Source: Phycisphaerales bacterium (lineage in GTDB: Bacteria > Planctomycetota > Phycisphaerae > Phycisphaerales > UBA1924). From it: DNA of 64,000 nt. The stretch covers positions 1 through 64,000 of the forward strand of contig JADLGW010000016.1 of assembly GCA_020849105.1 (NCBI GenBank). The letters run 5' to 3'. The notes beneath the pieces were generated by a model. The model was not told the origin of the DNA and made no database searches. It saw only the letters and a program-made list of their open reading frames with translations. Below are positions 26,008 through 35,823 of the stretch, in pieces. The translations under genes and the position numbers were made by a program. Each line of letters begins with the position of its first letter. The stretch's first letter is position 1.

Positions 26008-28238
26008 GGACAACCAAGCGTGAACCGCATCTGGAAGCAGCCGAAGTCCGCCAGGGTCAGCAGGCCATCGTCGTTGCAGTCGGCGTACGCGGCGCCAAGC
26101 GCGAAGTTAGTCTGAAAGCAGCCGAGGTCCGATAGATTGAGCACGCCGTCGGCGTTGCAGTCGGGGTAGCACTCGCAGCCCCAGCGAGCGAGATATGCGG
26201 AAACGCGTACGCCTGCGACGGTGAACTCACCGCCCGCCGCCACTTTCCCGCCAGGCATTGCGGCCACAGCATGCACTGGGCCGTTCATTCCCTCTCCCAT
26301 GGTGGACCAGTTGGCCCCGTCCCACCGAGCGATCTGGTTCGCGGGCGAACCGCCCGCATTCTCGAACAACCCGCCTGCGATGATGTCATTGTTGGGGAGC
26401 ACAGCAAGAGCCAATACCGAACCATCAATCCCCTGACCCAAGGTTGACCATGCCGTGCCGTTCCAGCGAGCGATTGAGGACGCTTGCGTCGTTCCTGCAT
26501 TGTCAAATGCGCCGCCAGCAATCAGGTCGCCGCCGGGCAAAACAGCGAAGGCAAGCACGGCCTGCTGGTTCTGACCTGTGAAGGGCATCCCCCCGCCCAT
26601 CGACTGCCACGCCGTGCCGTTCCAGCGGGCGATGTTCTCAACCAGCACCCCGCCGATCGTGCGGAACGTGCCACCCGCTACCAGGTCCCCGGTCGGCAAA
26701 ACGGCCAGGGCGTGGACGGCATCGCTCATGCCTTGCCCCATCGGCAACCAGGATGACCCATCCCAGCGGGCGATGTAGTTCACGGTTGCGCCGCCGGCCA
26801 CGGTGAAGTAGCCGCCCGCGACAACGTTTCCGTTGGGGAGGATCGCCAAAGCAGCGACGGAGCCATCCTGTCCGCCCGACGTGCCGCTTCCAAGAGCAGA
26901 CCACGATGTGCCATCCCAGCGGGCTACATGCGCGGCGGGTAGGCCACCGGCCTGGGTGAAGGTCCCGCCGGCGTAAAGTTCGTCAGCAGTCCTTGCAGCG
27001 AGCGCGTGGACATGCAGGTCCATGCCCGCGCCGAGAGGCGACCATTCTGACCCCGTTCTGCGAGCGATGCGCTGGGCCGCGGTGCCCTCGATCATCCGGA
27101 ATGCGCCGCCTGCCACCAGGTCGCCGTCGGGCAGGACCAAGAGGGCCTCGACCTCTGCGCCGGTGCCGCCATGGAGCGCCGACCAACTTTGCCCGTCCCA
27201 TCTCGCAATCGTGTCCGCAGACTTGCCGCCCGCCGCGAGAAAGTACCCACCCGCCACAAGCTCGCCGTTCGGCATTGTCCCGACGGACTCCACTTGCATG
27301 TTCATCCCACCAGCCAACGGAGACCAGGCCGTGCCATCCCAACGAGCCACATAGGAGGCCTGTGTCGCACCCACCGCAGTGAAGGAGCCTCCCGCGATGA
27401 GGTCACCGTTCGGCATGAACTGCATGTCCGCGATCCCGTTGTTTGGCGCGGGCGCGTATGGAATCCATGACTGAGACCCCATCCACACAGAGATCCCTCG
27501 GTACCCTGCCGCAAACAGTCTTCCGTTGGAATCCATCCCGAATACCTGAACCGTGTGACTGGGCGCTCCGATCGATGACCAGGTCGACCCGTCCCACGCC
27601 TTCACAGTGTTGGACGCAACACCGCCGGCGACGAGTCGACCGTCCGGTAGCACGAAGAGCGCCCGCGCCATGTACACGCCGGTCCCTAGTCCCGACCAGC
27701 CGGTTCCATCCCACATCGCTACGCCTTGAGCGGGAGACCCGCCCGCTTGGGAGAAATCGCCGCACACGGCAAGGTTGCCGTTGGGCATCTCCACCATCGA
27801 GTACACGTTGCCGCTCGTCCCGCTGCCGAATCCGGACCACTCGTGCCCGTCCCAGCGAGCGACATGATTCACGGTGGTGCCGCCCGACCCCGTGAACAGC
27901 CCACCTGCAACCAGTGTTCCACCCGAGGTGACAAGCAGCGCCTCGACGCGAGATCCCAAGAAACCTTCAAAGCCGTCCCCAAGCGCGGCCCAGCTCTGGG
28001 ATTCGGGCGTGAAGCAGGCCACACTCAGAGCCGGCGTCGACCCTGCGAGACTGAACTGACCACCCACCACCAAGATTCTGGGTTGAGGGCCGGCCCCATC
28101 CGGGTCCCAGACCGTCGTGCTGTAGACCGCTCCGTCGGTCCCGGGCACCCCGCCTCCCGGCAACCACTCTCGCTCGCAAGGTTGCCCCTGGACGACCGCT
28201 CCGAACGACACCAGGAATACCGAGAGAATGCGTCGCAT
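26004..28238 (-). CDS. Large secreted beta-propeller protein with GC-type dockerin
   Basis: The ATG at 28238 follows GGAGG at ideal spacing and opens a signal peptide (MRRILSVFLVSFGAVVQG). The 744-residue product is built of about fourteen repeats of the form ARWDGTxWSxLGxG...ALAVLPNGDLVAGGxF, a classic WDG/delta-60-like propeller sequence. The last ~60 residues are a Cys-containing tandem dockerin (CYPDCNADGVLNLSDLGCFQ and DCNDDGLLTLADFGCFQ) ending TLGCP. It is exported, and the dockerin is presumably the retention signal. The DNA is less GC-rich than neighbouring core genes, as for the other secreted genes. The ligand is unknown. The 170-bp spacer to uvrA has no clear promoter. Confidence 0.92.
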   Translation of the reverse strand: MRRILSVFLVSFGAVVQGQPCEREWLPGGGVPGTDGAVYSTTVWDPDGAGPQPRILVVGGQFSLAGSTPALSVACFTPESQSWAALGDGFEGFLGSRVEALLVTSGGTLVAGGLFTGSGGTTVNHVARWDGHEWSGFGSGTSGNVYSMVEMPNGNLAVCGDFSQAGGSPAQGVAMWDGTGWSGLGTGVYMARALFVLPDGRLVAGGVASNTVKAWDGSTWSSIGAPSHTVQVFGMDSNGRLFAAGYRGISVWMGSQSWIPYAPAPNNGIADMQFMPNGDLIAGGSFTAVGATQASYVARWDGTAWSPLAGGMNMQVESVGTMPNGELVAGGYFLAAGGKSADTIARWDGQSWSALHGGTGAEVEALLVLPDGDLVAGGAFRMIEGTAAQRIARRTGSEWSPLGAGMDLHVHALAARTADELYAGGTFTQAGGLPAAHVARWDGTSWSALGSGTSGGQDGSVAALAILPNGNVVAGGYFTVAGGATVNYIARWDGSSWLPMGQGMSDAVHALAVLPTGDLVAGGTFRTIGGVLVENIARWNGTAWQSMGGGMPFTGQNQQAVLAFAVLPGGDLIAGGAFDNAGTTQASSIARWNGTAWSTLGQGIDGSVLALAVLPNNDIIAGGLFENAGGSPANQIARWDGANWSTMGEGMNGPVHAVAAMPGGKVAAGGEFTVAGVRVSAYLARWGCECYPDCNADGVLNLSDLGCFQTNFALGAAYADCNDDGLLTLADFGCFQMRFTLGCP

Positions 28239-28408
28239 CGAGCCTCCGCTGCATCTGGGACGGCAGGAACGAGACCTTGCGCGATGTCCACTCCGAGGGG
28301 TATTCCTCGATCGCGCCGCCAGGTTGCAAGAAAATCTAGAATTCATCGAAGTCTGTCGCGGAGCCTCGGACGCGAGCAGCGTGTCAGAGGGGAACAACCA
28401 ATGGGCGG

Positions 28409-31400
28409 CTACTGCGCGAGAAACTGCGCCAGGTACCGCCCCGTGTGGCTGGCCTTGGTCCTGGCGATCTTTTCCGGCGGGCCGCAGGCGATGACCCGCC
28501 CCCCTCGCTCGCCGCCCTCCGGGCCCAGGTCGATGATCCAGTCGGCGCACTTGATGACGTCCAGGTTGTGCTCGATGACGACCAGTGTGTTGCCCGCGTC
28601 CGCGAGGCGGTTGAGGACGGCGATGAGTTTCCGCACGTCCTCGAAGTGCAGCCCCGTCGTCGGCTCGTCGAGCACGTAGAGCGTGTTGCTGTAGGCCCCG
28701 GGATTGTTCTTCGTCCCGCCGCCCTTGCCGAGTTCGGTGGCGAGTTTGATGCGCTGGGCCTCACCACCGGAGAGGGTGGTGGACTGCTGGCCGAGGGTGA
28801 TGTAGCCGAGCCCGACATCGCGGAGACACTCGGCGAAGCGCTTGATGAGAGGGTTTGAGTCAAAGAACGCGCACGCGTCCTCGACCGTCATGTCCAGCAC
28901 GTCCGCGATGGACTTGCCGCGGTAGCGGACCTCCAGTGTCTCGCGGTTGTACCGCTTGCCGGCGCAGACCTCGCACCGCACATAGACATCCGGGAGGAAG
29001 TGCATCTCGATCCTCTTGACGCCCTGCCCCTGGCAGGCCTCGCACCGCCCGCCGCCGCGCTGCGCCGGCACGTTGAACGAGAACCGCCCGGGCTGGTACC
29101 CGCGGATCTTGGCCTCCTTGGTCTGGGCGAAGACGCGGCGGATATCGTCGAAGATGCCGGTGTAGGTAGCGGGGTTGCTGCGGGGGGTGCGGCCGATGGG
29201 GGACTGGTCCACCTCGATCACGCGGTCGAGGCGCTTGAGCCCGGTGAGTTTGGTGTGCCTGCCGGGCTTGACGCGGGCCTCGTGCAGGTCGCGCTGGGCG
29301 GCACGGAGCAGGATGTCGCTCACGAGGGTGGACTTGCCGCTGCCGGAAACGCCGGTGACGCAGACGAGCCCTCCGAGCGGGAACACGGCGTCCACGTCCT
29401 TGAGGTTGTTCTCGGCCGCGCCGCGGACGGTGATGGCGTCCCGTTCCCTGAGCGGGCGGCGTCGCGCCGGCACGTCCACCCTCATGCGCCCCGAAAGGTA
29501 CCGGCCGGTGAGCGAACCCGGCACGGCGCAGATATCCGCCACCGAACCCTGCGCGACGATGGTCCCGCCGTGCACGCCCGGGCCGGGGCCCAGGTCCACG
29601 ACGTGGTCGGCCGACCGGATCATGTCCTCGTCGTGCTCGACGACGATGACGGTGTTGCCGATGTCGGTGAGGTGGCGGAGGGTGCGGATGAGGCGGTCGT
29701 TGTCGCGCTGGTGCAGGCCGATGGTCGGCTCATCGAGCACGTAGCACGCGCCGACCAGCCCGCTGCCGACCTGCGTCGCCAGGCGGATGCGCTGGGCCTC
29801 GCCCCCCGAGAGCGTCGCGGTGCGGCGGTCGAGCGAGAGGTATTCGAGCCCTACGGACATGAGGAAGCGCAGGCGGTTGTTGACCTCCTTCAGGATCGGC
29901 TCGGCGATGTGCCGCTGCTCGCCCGTCAGTTCCAGCCCCTCGACGAACGCCGCCGCGTCGGTGATCGTCAGGCGCGAGAACTCGGCGATGTTGAGCCGGC
30001 GGAGGAGAGACGGAGCCGCGCCGGGCGCCGAGGCTCGCCCCGCCCCGTCGCTTCGCCTCTTCGTCTCTTCACCCCTCGGTCTTCCGATGACACTCCCCGA
30101 GCACGTCGAGTCCGCCTCCACGGCGTGGGTGCTGCGGAGCAGGACGTGCAGCGCCTCGATCCGCAGGCGGTCGCCGCAGCAGGCGGTGCACGGCGTCTGG
30201 GAGAGGAACGTGCCGAGCCACTCTTTCACCGGGGCGTTCTCGGTGCTCCCCCACCACCCGGTGATGTTGGGGATCACGCCCTCGAACCTGCCGCGATACT
30301 TCGCCTCATCGGCGGCGGTGGTGCCGCGCATGAGGATGCGGCGTGCCTCTTCCGGGATCGCGCGGACCGGCGTTTCGTACGACACACCGACCAGTTTGCA
30401 GAACTTGCGGAGTTTGCGGTTGAACCAGGCACGGACCGGCCCGTTCTTGGCCCAGGCGACAACCGCCCCGTCCGCCAGGCTCTTCGTATCGTCCGGCAGC
30501 GCCAGCGCCTCGTCCATCTCCAGCAGCGTCCCGAGCCCGTGGCACGCCGGGCACGCCCCGAACGGCGAGTTGAACGAGAACAGGCGCGGGCTGAGTTCCT
30601 CCAGCGCGAACTCCGGGCGCTCCGGGTCCGCGAGTTTCGCGGAGAACGCGTGGTCCCTCCAATCAGAGCCCGGAGCGCCAGCGACAGGTTGACCCGCTCG
30701 CTCGCGCTCGGGGCTCTGTTCGACGCTGACGATCACGGCCCCATCCGCGATCTTGAGCGCCGCCTCCACAGACTCTGCCAGCCGCTGGCGCGCGTCCGGT
30801 TTCAGCACGATCCGGTCGATCACCGCATCGATCGAGTGCTTCTCGAAGCGCCCCAGGTCCAGCGGGTTCTCGCCCGGCTCCTTCAGCACGTCGCGCAGGT
30901 CCACGACCGTCCCGTTGACCCGCGCCCGCTGCCAGCCCTGCCGGGACAGGTCTTCCAGCACCTCGCGGTGGAAGCCCTTCTTGCCGCGGACAACCGGCGC
31001 CAGCACCATGATCCTGAGTTCTTGCGGAGGTCGGTTCTCCGAACCGACTGTCCCATCTCCGGTCGTCGGCTCGGAGGGCCGACCTACCCAGGACATGACC
31101 GCGTCCACGATCTGGGTGCTGCCGGTGGCGGAGATGGGTGCGCCGCTGCGTTCCAGGATCGTGCCGTCCTTCCTCACCTTTGTCGGAGCCCACGACACCG
31201 GCGTGCCGCAGCGGGCGAAGAGAAGACGCAGGTAGTCGTAGATCTCTGTCGTCGTGGCAACGGTCGAGCGTGGATTGGACGAGGCTGACCGCTGCTCAAT
31301 GGCGATTGTCGGCGGGATCCCCTCGATCTCCTCGACATCGGGTTTCTTCAGTTGTTCCAGGAACTGCCGGGCGTAGGCCGACAGCGACTCCATGTACTTG

Positions 31401-31597
31401 CGCTGCCCTTCCGCGAAGATGGTGTCGAAGGCGAGCGAGGACTTCCCGGACCCGGAAAGGCCGGTCATGACGATCAGGCGGTCGCGGGGCAGGGTGACGT
31501 TGATACCCTTCAGGTTGTGCTCGCGGGCGCCGCGCACCCTGATCTCTCGTGTGTCTGAGGATCGCCTGGGTTTGATCTCCATGTGCGGCTCGATCAT
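28409..31597 (-). CDS. uvrA: Excinuclease ABC subunit A
   Basis: The damage-recognition ATPase of nucleotide excision repair. Both ABC modules are complete: Walker A GLSGSGKSSLAFDTIFAEGQ and GVSGSGKSTLVSDIL, signature LSGGEAQRI twice, and Walker B CYVLDEPTIGL and LYVLDEPTTGL. The zinc-finger cysteines are present (CPACHGLGT region, CEACQGQG...CEVCAGKRY). The start at 31597 (MIEPHMEIKPRRSS) is tentative; ATG 31672 is possible. At 1062 residues it is about 100 longer than most UvrA proteins. The surplus lies in insertions at about residues 172-190, 293-312 and 491-531, each encoded by repetitive DNA, including two recognisable palindromic repeats. All catalytic motifs lie outside them. Confidence 0.96.
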   Translation of the reverse strand: MIEPHMEIKPRRSSDTREIRVRGAREHNLKGINVTLPRDRLIVMTGLSGSGKSSLAFDTIFAEGQRKYMESLSAYARQFLEQLKKPDVEEIEGIPPTIAIEQRSASSNPRSTVATTTEIYDYLRLLFARCGTPVSWAPTKVRKDGTILERSGAPISATGSTQIVDAVMSWVGRPSEPTTGDGTVGSENRPPQELRIMVLAPVVRGKKGFHREVLEDLSRQGWQRARVNGTVVDLRDVLKEPGENPLDLGRFEKHSIDAVIDRIVLKPDARQRLAESVEAALKIADGAVIVSVEQSPERERAGQPVAGAPGSDWRDHAFSAKLADPERPEFALEELSPRLFSFNSPFGACPACHGLGTLLEMDEALALPDDTKSLADGAVVAWAKNGPVRAWFNRKLRKFCKLVGVSYETPVRAIPEEARRILMRGTTAADEAKYRGRFEGVIPNITGWWGSTENAPVKEWLGTFLSQTPCTACCGDRLRIEALHVLLRSTHAVEADSTCSGSVIGRPRGEETKRRSDGAGRASAPGAAPSLLRRLNIAEFSRLTITDAAAFVEGLELTGEQRHIAEPILKEVNNRLRFLMSVGLEYLSLDRRTATLSGGEAQRIRLATQVGSGLVGACYVLDEPTIGLHQRDNDRLIRTLRHLTDIGNTVIVVEHDEDMIRSADHVVDLGPGPGVHGGTIVAQGSVADICAVPGSLTGRYLSGRMRVDVPARRRPLRERDAITVRGAAENNLKDVDAVFPLGGLVCVTGVSGSGKSTLVSDILLRAAQRDLHEARVKPGRHTKLTGLKRLDRVIEVDQSPIGRTPRSNPATYTGIFDDIRRVFAQTKEAKIRGYQPGRFSFNVPAQRGGGRCEACQGQGVKRIEMHFLPDVYVRCEVCAGKRYNRETLEVRYRGKSIADVLDMTVEDACAFFDSNPLIKRFAECLRDVGLGYITLGQQSTTLSGGEAQRIKLATELGKGGGTKNNPGAYSNTLYVLDEPTTGLHFEDVRKLIAVLNRLADAGNTLVVIEHNLDVIKCADWIIDLGPEGGERGGRVIACGPPEKIARTKASHTGRYLAQFLAQ
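30663..30719 (-). repeat. Palindromic repeat family R1 inside uvrA
   Basis: Arms CAGAGCCCGGAGCGCCAGCG and CTCGCGCTCGGGGCTCTG bracket a short centre. The same family occurs intergenically at 46498-46616 and 49514-49582. Here it is read in frame, giving SPERERAGQPVAGAPGSD (about residues 293-312 of UvrA). Confidence 0.85.
31029..31084 (-). repeat. Palindromic repeat family R3 inside uvrA
   Basis: Two hairpins, GGTCGGTTCTCCGAACCGAC and GTCGGCTCGGAGGGCCGACC, stand side by side and are translated in frame as VGRPSEPTTGDGTVGSENRP (about residues 172-190). The flanks match ordinary UvrA sequence (VDAVMSW before, RIMVLAPVVRGKKG after). Confidence 0.8.
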
Positions 31598-31738
31598 GCC
31601 GCGGCCCTCTCGCCCATCCGGCCCCGCCCGCCCTGCCCGTCCCGCAGCGCGCTGTGTATTCGGACTCTCCATAGTCACATCTGCATGGTAGGCGGGTTTT
31701 GTTCGCATATCGGGGAGCCACCTTTCGGTGGCGCCGAA

Positions 31739-32698
31739 TCACCGCCAGTACCCGAGTTCCTTCAGGGTTTGCAGCATCGCGCGGGCGCGGATAGCCCACG
31801 AGCCGGCCTCGTGGAGCCGCCGAAGGTTGCGGTCAACCAGCGGCTGGTATTCGTTCCGCTTCGTGTAGAGGTCCAGCAACTGCCCGACCGGGTCCGACAG
31901 GTCCGCTTCCACCACCGGGTTGTAGCCGAAGAGTTCGAGCAGTTCGCCCGGGCACCGACCAACCGGCACGCATCCAGAGGCCATTGACTCGAAGTACCGC
32001 AGGGTCACCGTCTCGAGGCCGTGCGCTTCGGCGGGATGGGTCAGCGAGCGGGGGAAGCAGAGGGAGACGACGGCGTCCGACAGGGCCGTGTGCATCGAGG
32101 CGACGTCCGGGAACAGCAGTTTCCCGGAGTCCGCGCGGGAGTGGACGTGCGTCAGCCCGTGCTCCCTCAACCCGGGCTCGATCGCGGCGTGGTAGGGCGG
32201 ATATTTCCGCCCCAGTTCCAGCACCGCGATGCCGCGCTGCACGAGCGGGCGCGACGGGTCGTACGCGGCGGGGTCGCACGCCTCCGGCAACCAGATCGTG
32301 CGGACGCCGCGTGCCGCGTCGCTCATGGCTTCTGTTGAGCCCCGGGATGAAATGAAGGCGAGGCGGACGCGATTGGCCCGGAAGATGCGGGCCCACTTGT
32401 CGTAGTTCTGGGGCCAGCAGTCGCACACCCACGGGATGATCTCTCGCCAGTACCCGTACGGGAAGGCCCGCAGGGCGTTCGGCCAGGAAAGCGGGACGAT
32501 GCTCGCGGCGCCGCGCACCTGCACCACGTTTCGGATCATTTCCACCTTCCCAAGGCATCGCGCCAGAAAGCGAACCGGGCGCAGCCGCGTCCCGCATTGT
32601 TCCGGCACACCCTCGGCGGCCAGGGCATCGGCGAGCGCGTGGAGCGGCGTGTTAAGGCCGTTGATCGGGTAGCCGTCGCGCAGAACCGTCAAACGCAT
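31739..32698 (-). CDS. Glycosyltransferase (GT-B, group 1-like)
   Basis: The 319-residue protein lacks a signal peptide or transmembrane segment. The C-terminal half has the GT-B donor-side pattern: LTHPAEAHGLETVTLRYFESMASGCVPVG followed by ELFGYNPVVEADLSDPVGQL. The N-terminal half (MRLTVLRDGYPINGLNTPLH) starts like a sugar-transferase Rossmann domain. It probably transfers a sugar from a nucleotide donor onto a glycan or lipid; donor and acceptor are unknown. The start at 32698 is 10 nt from a TACAAT box. It is divergent from lptD (58-bp gap), which suggests an envelope-related role. Confidence 0.8.
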   Translation of the reverse strand: MRLTVLRDGYPINGLNTPLHALADALAAEGVPEQCGTRLRPVRFLARCLGKVEMIRNVVQVRGAASIVPLSWPNALRAFPYGYWREIIPWVCDCWPQNYDKWARIFRANRVRLAFISSRGSTEAMSDAARGVRTIWLPEACDPAAYDPSRPLVQRGIAVLELGRKYPPYHAAIEPGLREHGLTHVHSRADSGKLLFPDVASMHTALSDAVVSLCFPRSLTHPAEAHGLETVTLRYFESMASGCVPVGRCPGELLELFGYNPVVEADLSDPVGQLLDLYTKRNEYQPLVDRNLRRLHEAGSWAIRARAMLQTLKELGYWR

Positions 32699-32708
32699 GG
32701 GTGGGGCG

Positions 32709-32714
32709 ATTGTA
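32709..32714 (-). promoter_or_regulatory. -10 box for the glycosyltransferase gene
   Basis: TACAAT on the minus strand lies 10 nt before the ATG at 32698. Confidence 0.45.
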
Positions 32715-32741
32715 CGGCTTGTGGCGCGGCGCGCAAGTCCG

Positions 32742-32747
32742 TAGCAT
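32742..32747 (+). promoter_or_regulatory. -10 box for lptD-like gene, leaderless geometry
   Basis: TAGCAT lies 9 nt before GTG 32757 and 12 nt before ATG 32760. It is back to back with the box at 32709-32714. Confidence 0.4.
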
Positions 32748-32756
32748 CGCGCCCCC

Positions 32757-35700
32757 GTGATGCTGCGGCGTCCCCATTGCGTCGTGCTGGCACTGGCCGG
32801 GTTGCTGGCCGGGACGGGTGCGCTCGCACAGAACGCAGAGCCGACCGGCAGGGATCTGGCCGGACTCCGGCTGCCCGCGGCGCTCGCGGAGGGTGCGATC
32901 GGGCTGTCGGCAACCCGGGCGACGGCGTGGCGCGAGGGTGACGGGTCCGACGCTGTGACGCGGGTCCTGCTGGCAGGTGACGTGAAAGTTCGCCTCGGGC
33001 TTCATGAGTTCGCGGCTGCGCGGGCTCTGGTGTGGATCGCGCCGCTGCCCCTGGGCGACCCGGAGCGCGGGCCCGGGGTGTACCAGGTGTTCGCCTATTT
33101 CGACCGGGTCTCAACACCCGGGGCCGACGCGGCGGTCGCGGTGAACGGCGATCGGCTGGGGGTTCAGGGGGTATTCCGGACGGATGCGCCGGTCGGATTG
33201 AAAGCGGACGTCATGCTGTCCGGGCGGCCGGAGGACGCGTTTGTCCGCGAGGGGGAGCGGGAACTTGCGGTCGTGCTCCGGCGGCTGAGATCCGGAGAAG
33301 TCGCGGCGCAGGAACCCATTCCGGGATCTCCGGAGGGCCCCGTACGCCGCCAGGAGACACCGCTGCGGCCGGGCCAGGAACAGCCCGGTGAGCCGGACTT
33401 TGACCGCAACGCCCCCGTGCCGCCGGACGCCGCTCGCCTGCTGCCAGAGCCGCACAACGAGCCCGTGTTCGCGGCGGACGGCCTGCTGACCTTCGCAACG
33501 GGTGGGGTTCACGGGGAGGCCGGCAAGGACGAGAACACGGTGACCGCGACCGGCGGAGTCACGGTGCAGTATTGGGATCGGCAAGCGGACAGGACAATCC
33601 AGATTACCGCCGAGCGGGCGGTTGTGTTCCTTGATCCCGGGCCGCTGATGGACACGGCGCAGTTCGACGTGCGGCATGTGCGGGGGCTGTACCTCGAGGG
33701 CGACGTGATCGTGGACGATGGGCACTACCGCATCCGCGCCCCACGGGTGTACTACGCGGTGCGGGAGCAGCGGGCGTACATCGTGGACGCCGTGTTCTCC
33801 ACCTCGTTCGCTCGCGGCACCGTACCGCTCTACCTGCGGGCCAAGTCCATCGAGCAGGAAGCGAAGAACCGCTGGACGGCCCGCGGCGTGGAGATGACGA
33901 ACACCGCGTTCTTCGACCCGCTGCTGACGCTGGGGACCGGTCGCGTGACGATCGAGCGCCAGGAGCGGCCCGAGAGCGACGGCGGGGACCGCACGCTGCT
34001 GGATGCCCGCAACATGACGCTCCGGGCGGAGGGCGTGCCGTTCTTCTACTTCCCCCGGTTCGTGGGCGATCCCGCGGCCATCCCGATCAAGGCCCTGGGG
34101 GTGGGCAACTCGACGCGCACGGGCGGGGTCATCACGAGCACCTGGGACCTGATGGGGCTGGTGGGGCACGACCCGATCGACGGCGTGCAACTGGACCTGA
34201 TGGTGGACGGGTACTTCAAGCGTGGCGCGGGGCTGGGGCTCGCCTCGGCCTGGCAGACAGAGGAGTCCAGCGGCTCGTTCTTCGCCTACACGCTGCCCAA
34301 TGACACGGGGACGGACCTGACCTCCGCCGGGTCGCGGCTCGGACACGACGGGGAGTTCCGCGGCCTGGCACTTCTGGAGCACACCGCGCAACTCAGCGAC
34401 AGGTGGTCGATGCAGGTCCAGGGCGCCTACATCAGCGACGAGACCTTTGTCGATGCCCTGTTCACCGAGCAGGCCCGCTCCCGCAGGGAGTTCGAGAACT
34501 CCCTGTACCTGAAGCGGCAGGACGATAACACGGTGCTCACGGCGGAGATGTCGGGGACATTCAACGATTTCACCGCGAATCAGTACCTGCTCCAGACCCC
34601 GGGCTACACGGTGCAGCGTGCCCCGGAGGCGGCGTACGTCCGGATCGCCGACAACGTCTTCCCCGCGGCCCCGGGGGTCGTCACATATTCGTCGGAGTAC
34701 CGGGCCGGGCGGCTGGCGCTGAACTTCACGGACCCCACCGCGTCCGAGTTCGGGTTCACGACAATCAACCGTTCGCTCCCGGCTTTCGGCATCCAGCCGA
34801 ACGAGTCGATCGCGGACCGGCTGCGGGCGGCCGGGTACTCGGAGGGCTGGGTCACCCGCCTCGACACACGGCAGGAGATTGACGTGCACCTGGCCGCGGG
34901 GCCGGTGAACATCACGCCGTTCCTGGTCGGGCGGCTGACGGCGTGGGACCGTGATTTCTCCGGGTTCTCGCCCGAGGCCGACGAGCGGTACCGCACCTGG
35001 GGGGCAGCGGGGATCGTGCTGGCGACAGAACTGCAGCATGTGGACAACGGGGTGGAGTCGCGCCTGCTGGACCTGCACCGCATCCGCCACATCATCGCAC
35101 CGAACCTGACGCTGTGGACGGCCGGGACGAACATCGACCGCAAGGACCTGCCCGTGTACGACGAGGGCGTCGAGGGGATCGCCGAGGGCACGGCTGTGAA
35201 GATCGGCATCGACCAGACCTGGCAGACGCAGCGCGGCGGGCCGGGCCGCTGGCGATCGGTCGACGTGTTCCGCCTGGACACGGACCTTGTGCTCTCCGGC
35301 GACGACGCCGACCCGGAGACGCCGATCGGCAGGTGGTTCGACGACCGGCCGGAACTATCCACGCTGGGGAACTACGCGACGATCGACTCCGCGTGGCAGG
35401 TGTCGGAGGTGGTGGCCCTGGCGGCGGGCACGGTGTACGACTTCGACCTGTCGCAGCAGGCGCGGTCGAGCGTCGGGGTGCTGCTCCAGCACTCGCCGGA
35501 GTTCTCCACCTACGGCGAACTGCGGTACATCAACTCGCAGGACCAGACGTACGTCAACTTCGGGGCGCAGTACATCCTGACGGAGAACTACGACTTCAAC
35601 GGGTCGGTCACCTATGACACTGATCGCGGGGACATCCAGTTCGTCTCCGCGCAACTCCAGCGGTCGTTCTCCAATGTCAGCATGGGGGTCGCGGCGACGT

Positions 35701-35819
35701 ACAACGACGTCACGGGCGAGACCAGTTTCGGGTTCCTGTTCCAGCCGCTGGGCCTGGCACGCGGGCGCGGGTTCGGAACGCAGGCGGGCGGGGCCGGGCG
35801 CGGGCGGATGATGGAGTGA
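32757..35819 (+). CDS. lptD: LptD-like outer-membrane LPS-assembly protein
   Basis: The 1020-residue exported protein has a signal peptide (to ALAQ). There is an N-terminal OstA-like region: VTATGGVTVQYWDRQADRTI, then ITAERAVVFLD and GLYLEGDVIVDDG. A long C-terminal region (~residues 430-1000) of alternating amphipathic strands follows and ends FGFLFQPLGLARGRGFGTQ, fitting an outer-membrane beta-barrel. The PFFYFPRFVGDPA segment is the typical LptD junction into the barrel. It should insert LPS or a related lipid into the outer leaflet. A Pro/Gln-rich linker (~residues 180-230) looks disordered. GTG 32757 or ATG 32760 is the start. The gene ends 4 bp from the convergent lipoprotein gene. Confidence 0.85.
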   Translation: MMLRRPHCVVLALAGLLAGTGALAQNAEPTGRDLAGLRLPAALAEGAIGLSATRATAWREGDGSDAVTRVLLAGDVKVRLGLHEFAAARALVWIAPLPLGDPERGPGVYQVFAYFDRVSTPGADAAVAVNGDRLGVQGVFRTDAPVGLKADVMLSGRPEDAFVREGERELAVVLRRLRSGEVAAQEPIPGSPEGPVRRQETPLRPGQEQPGEPDFDRNAPVPPDAARLLPEPHNEPVFAADGLLTFATGGVHGEAGKDENTVTATGGVTVQYWDRQADRTIQITAERAVVFLDPGPLMDTAQFDVRHVRGLYLEGDVIVDDGHYRIRAPRVYYAVREQRAYIVDAVFSTSFARGTVPLYLRAKSIEQEAKNRWTARGVEMTNTAFFDPLLTLGTGRVTIERQERPESDGGDRTLLDARNMTLRAEGVPFFYFPRFVGDPAAIPIKALGVGNSTRTGGVITSTWDLMGLVGHDPIDGVQLDLMVDGYFKRGAGLGLASAWQTEESSGSFFAYTLPNDTGTDLTSAGSRLGHDGEFRGLALLEHTAQLSDRWSMQVQGAYISDETFVDALFTEQARSRREFENSLYLKRQDDNTVLTAEMSGTFNDFTANQYLLQTPGYTVQRAPEAAYVRIADNVFPAAPGVVTYSSEYRAGRLALNFTDPTASEFGFTTINRSLPAFGIQPNESIADRLRAAGYSEGWVTRLDTRQEIDVHLAAGPVNITPFLVGRLTAWDRDFSGFSPEADERYRTWGAAGIVLATELQHVDNGVESRLLDLHRIRHIIAPNLTLWTAGTNIDRKDLPVYDEGVEGIAEGTAVKIGIDQTWQTQRGGPGRWRSVDVFRLDTDLVLSGDDADPETPIGRWFDDRPELSTLGNYATIDSAWQVSEVVALAAGTVYDFDLSQQARSSVGVLLQHSPEFSTYGELRYINSQDQTYVNFGAQYILTENYDFNGSVTYDTDRGDIQFVSAQLQRSFSNVSMGVAATYNDVTGETSFGFLFQPLGLARGRGFGTQAGGAGRGRMME

Positions 35820-35823
35820 CCCG

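Noticed and set aside
29000-31288. 762-codon plus-strand frame inside uvrA
   Set aside because: It is antisense to conserved UvrA motifs and has no recognisable protein features.
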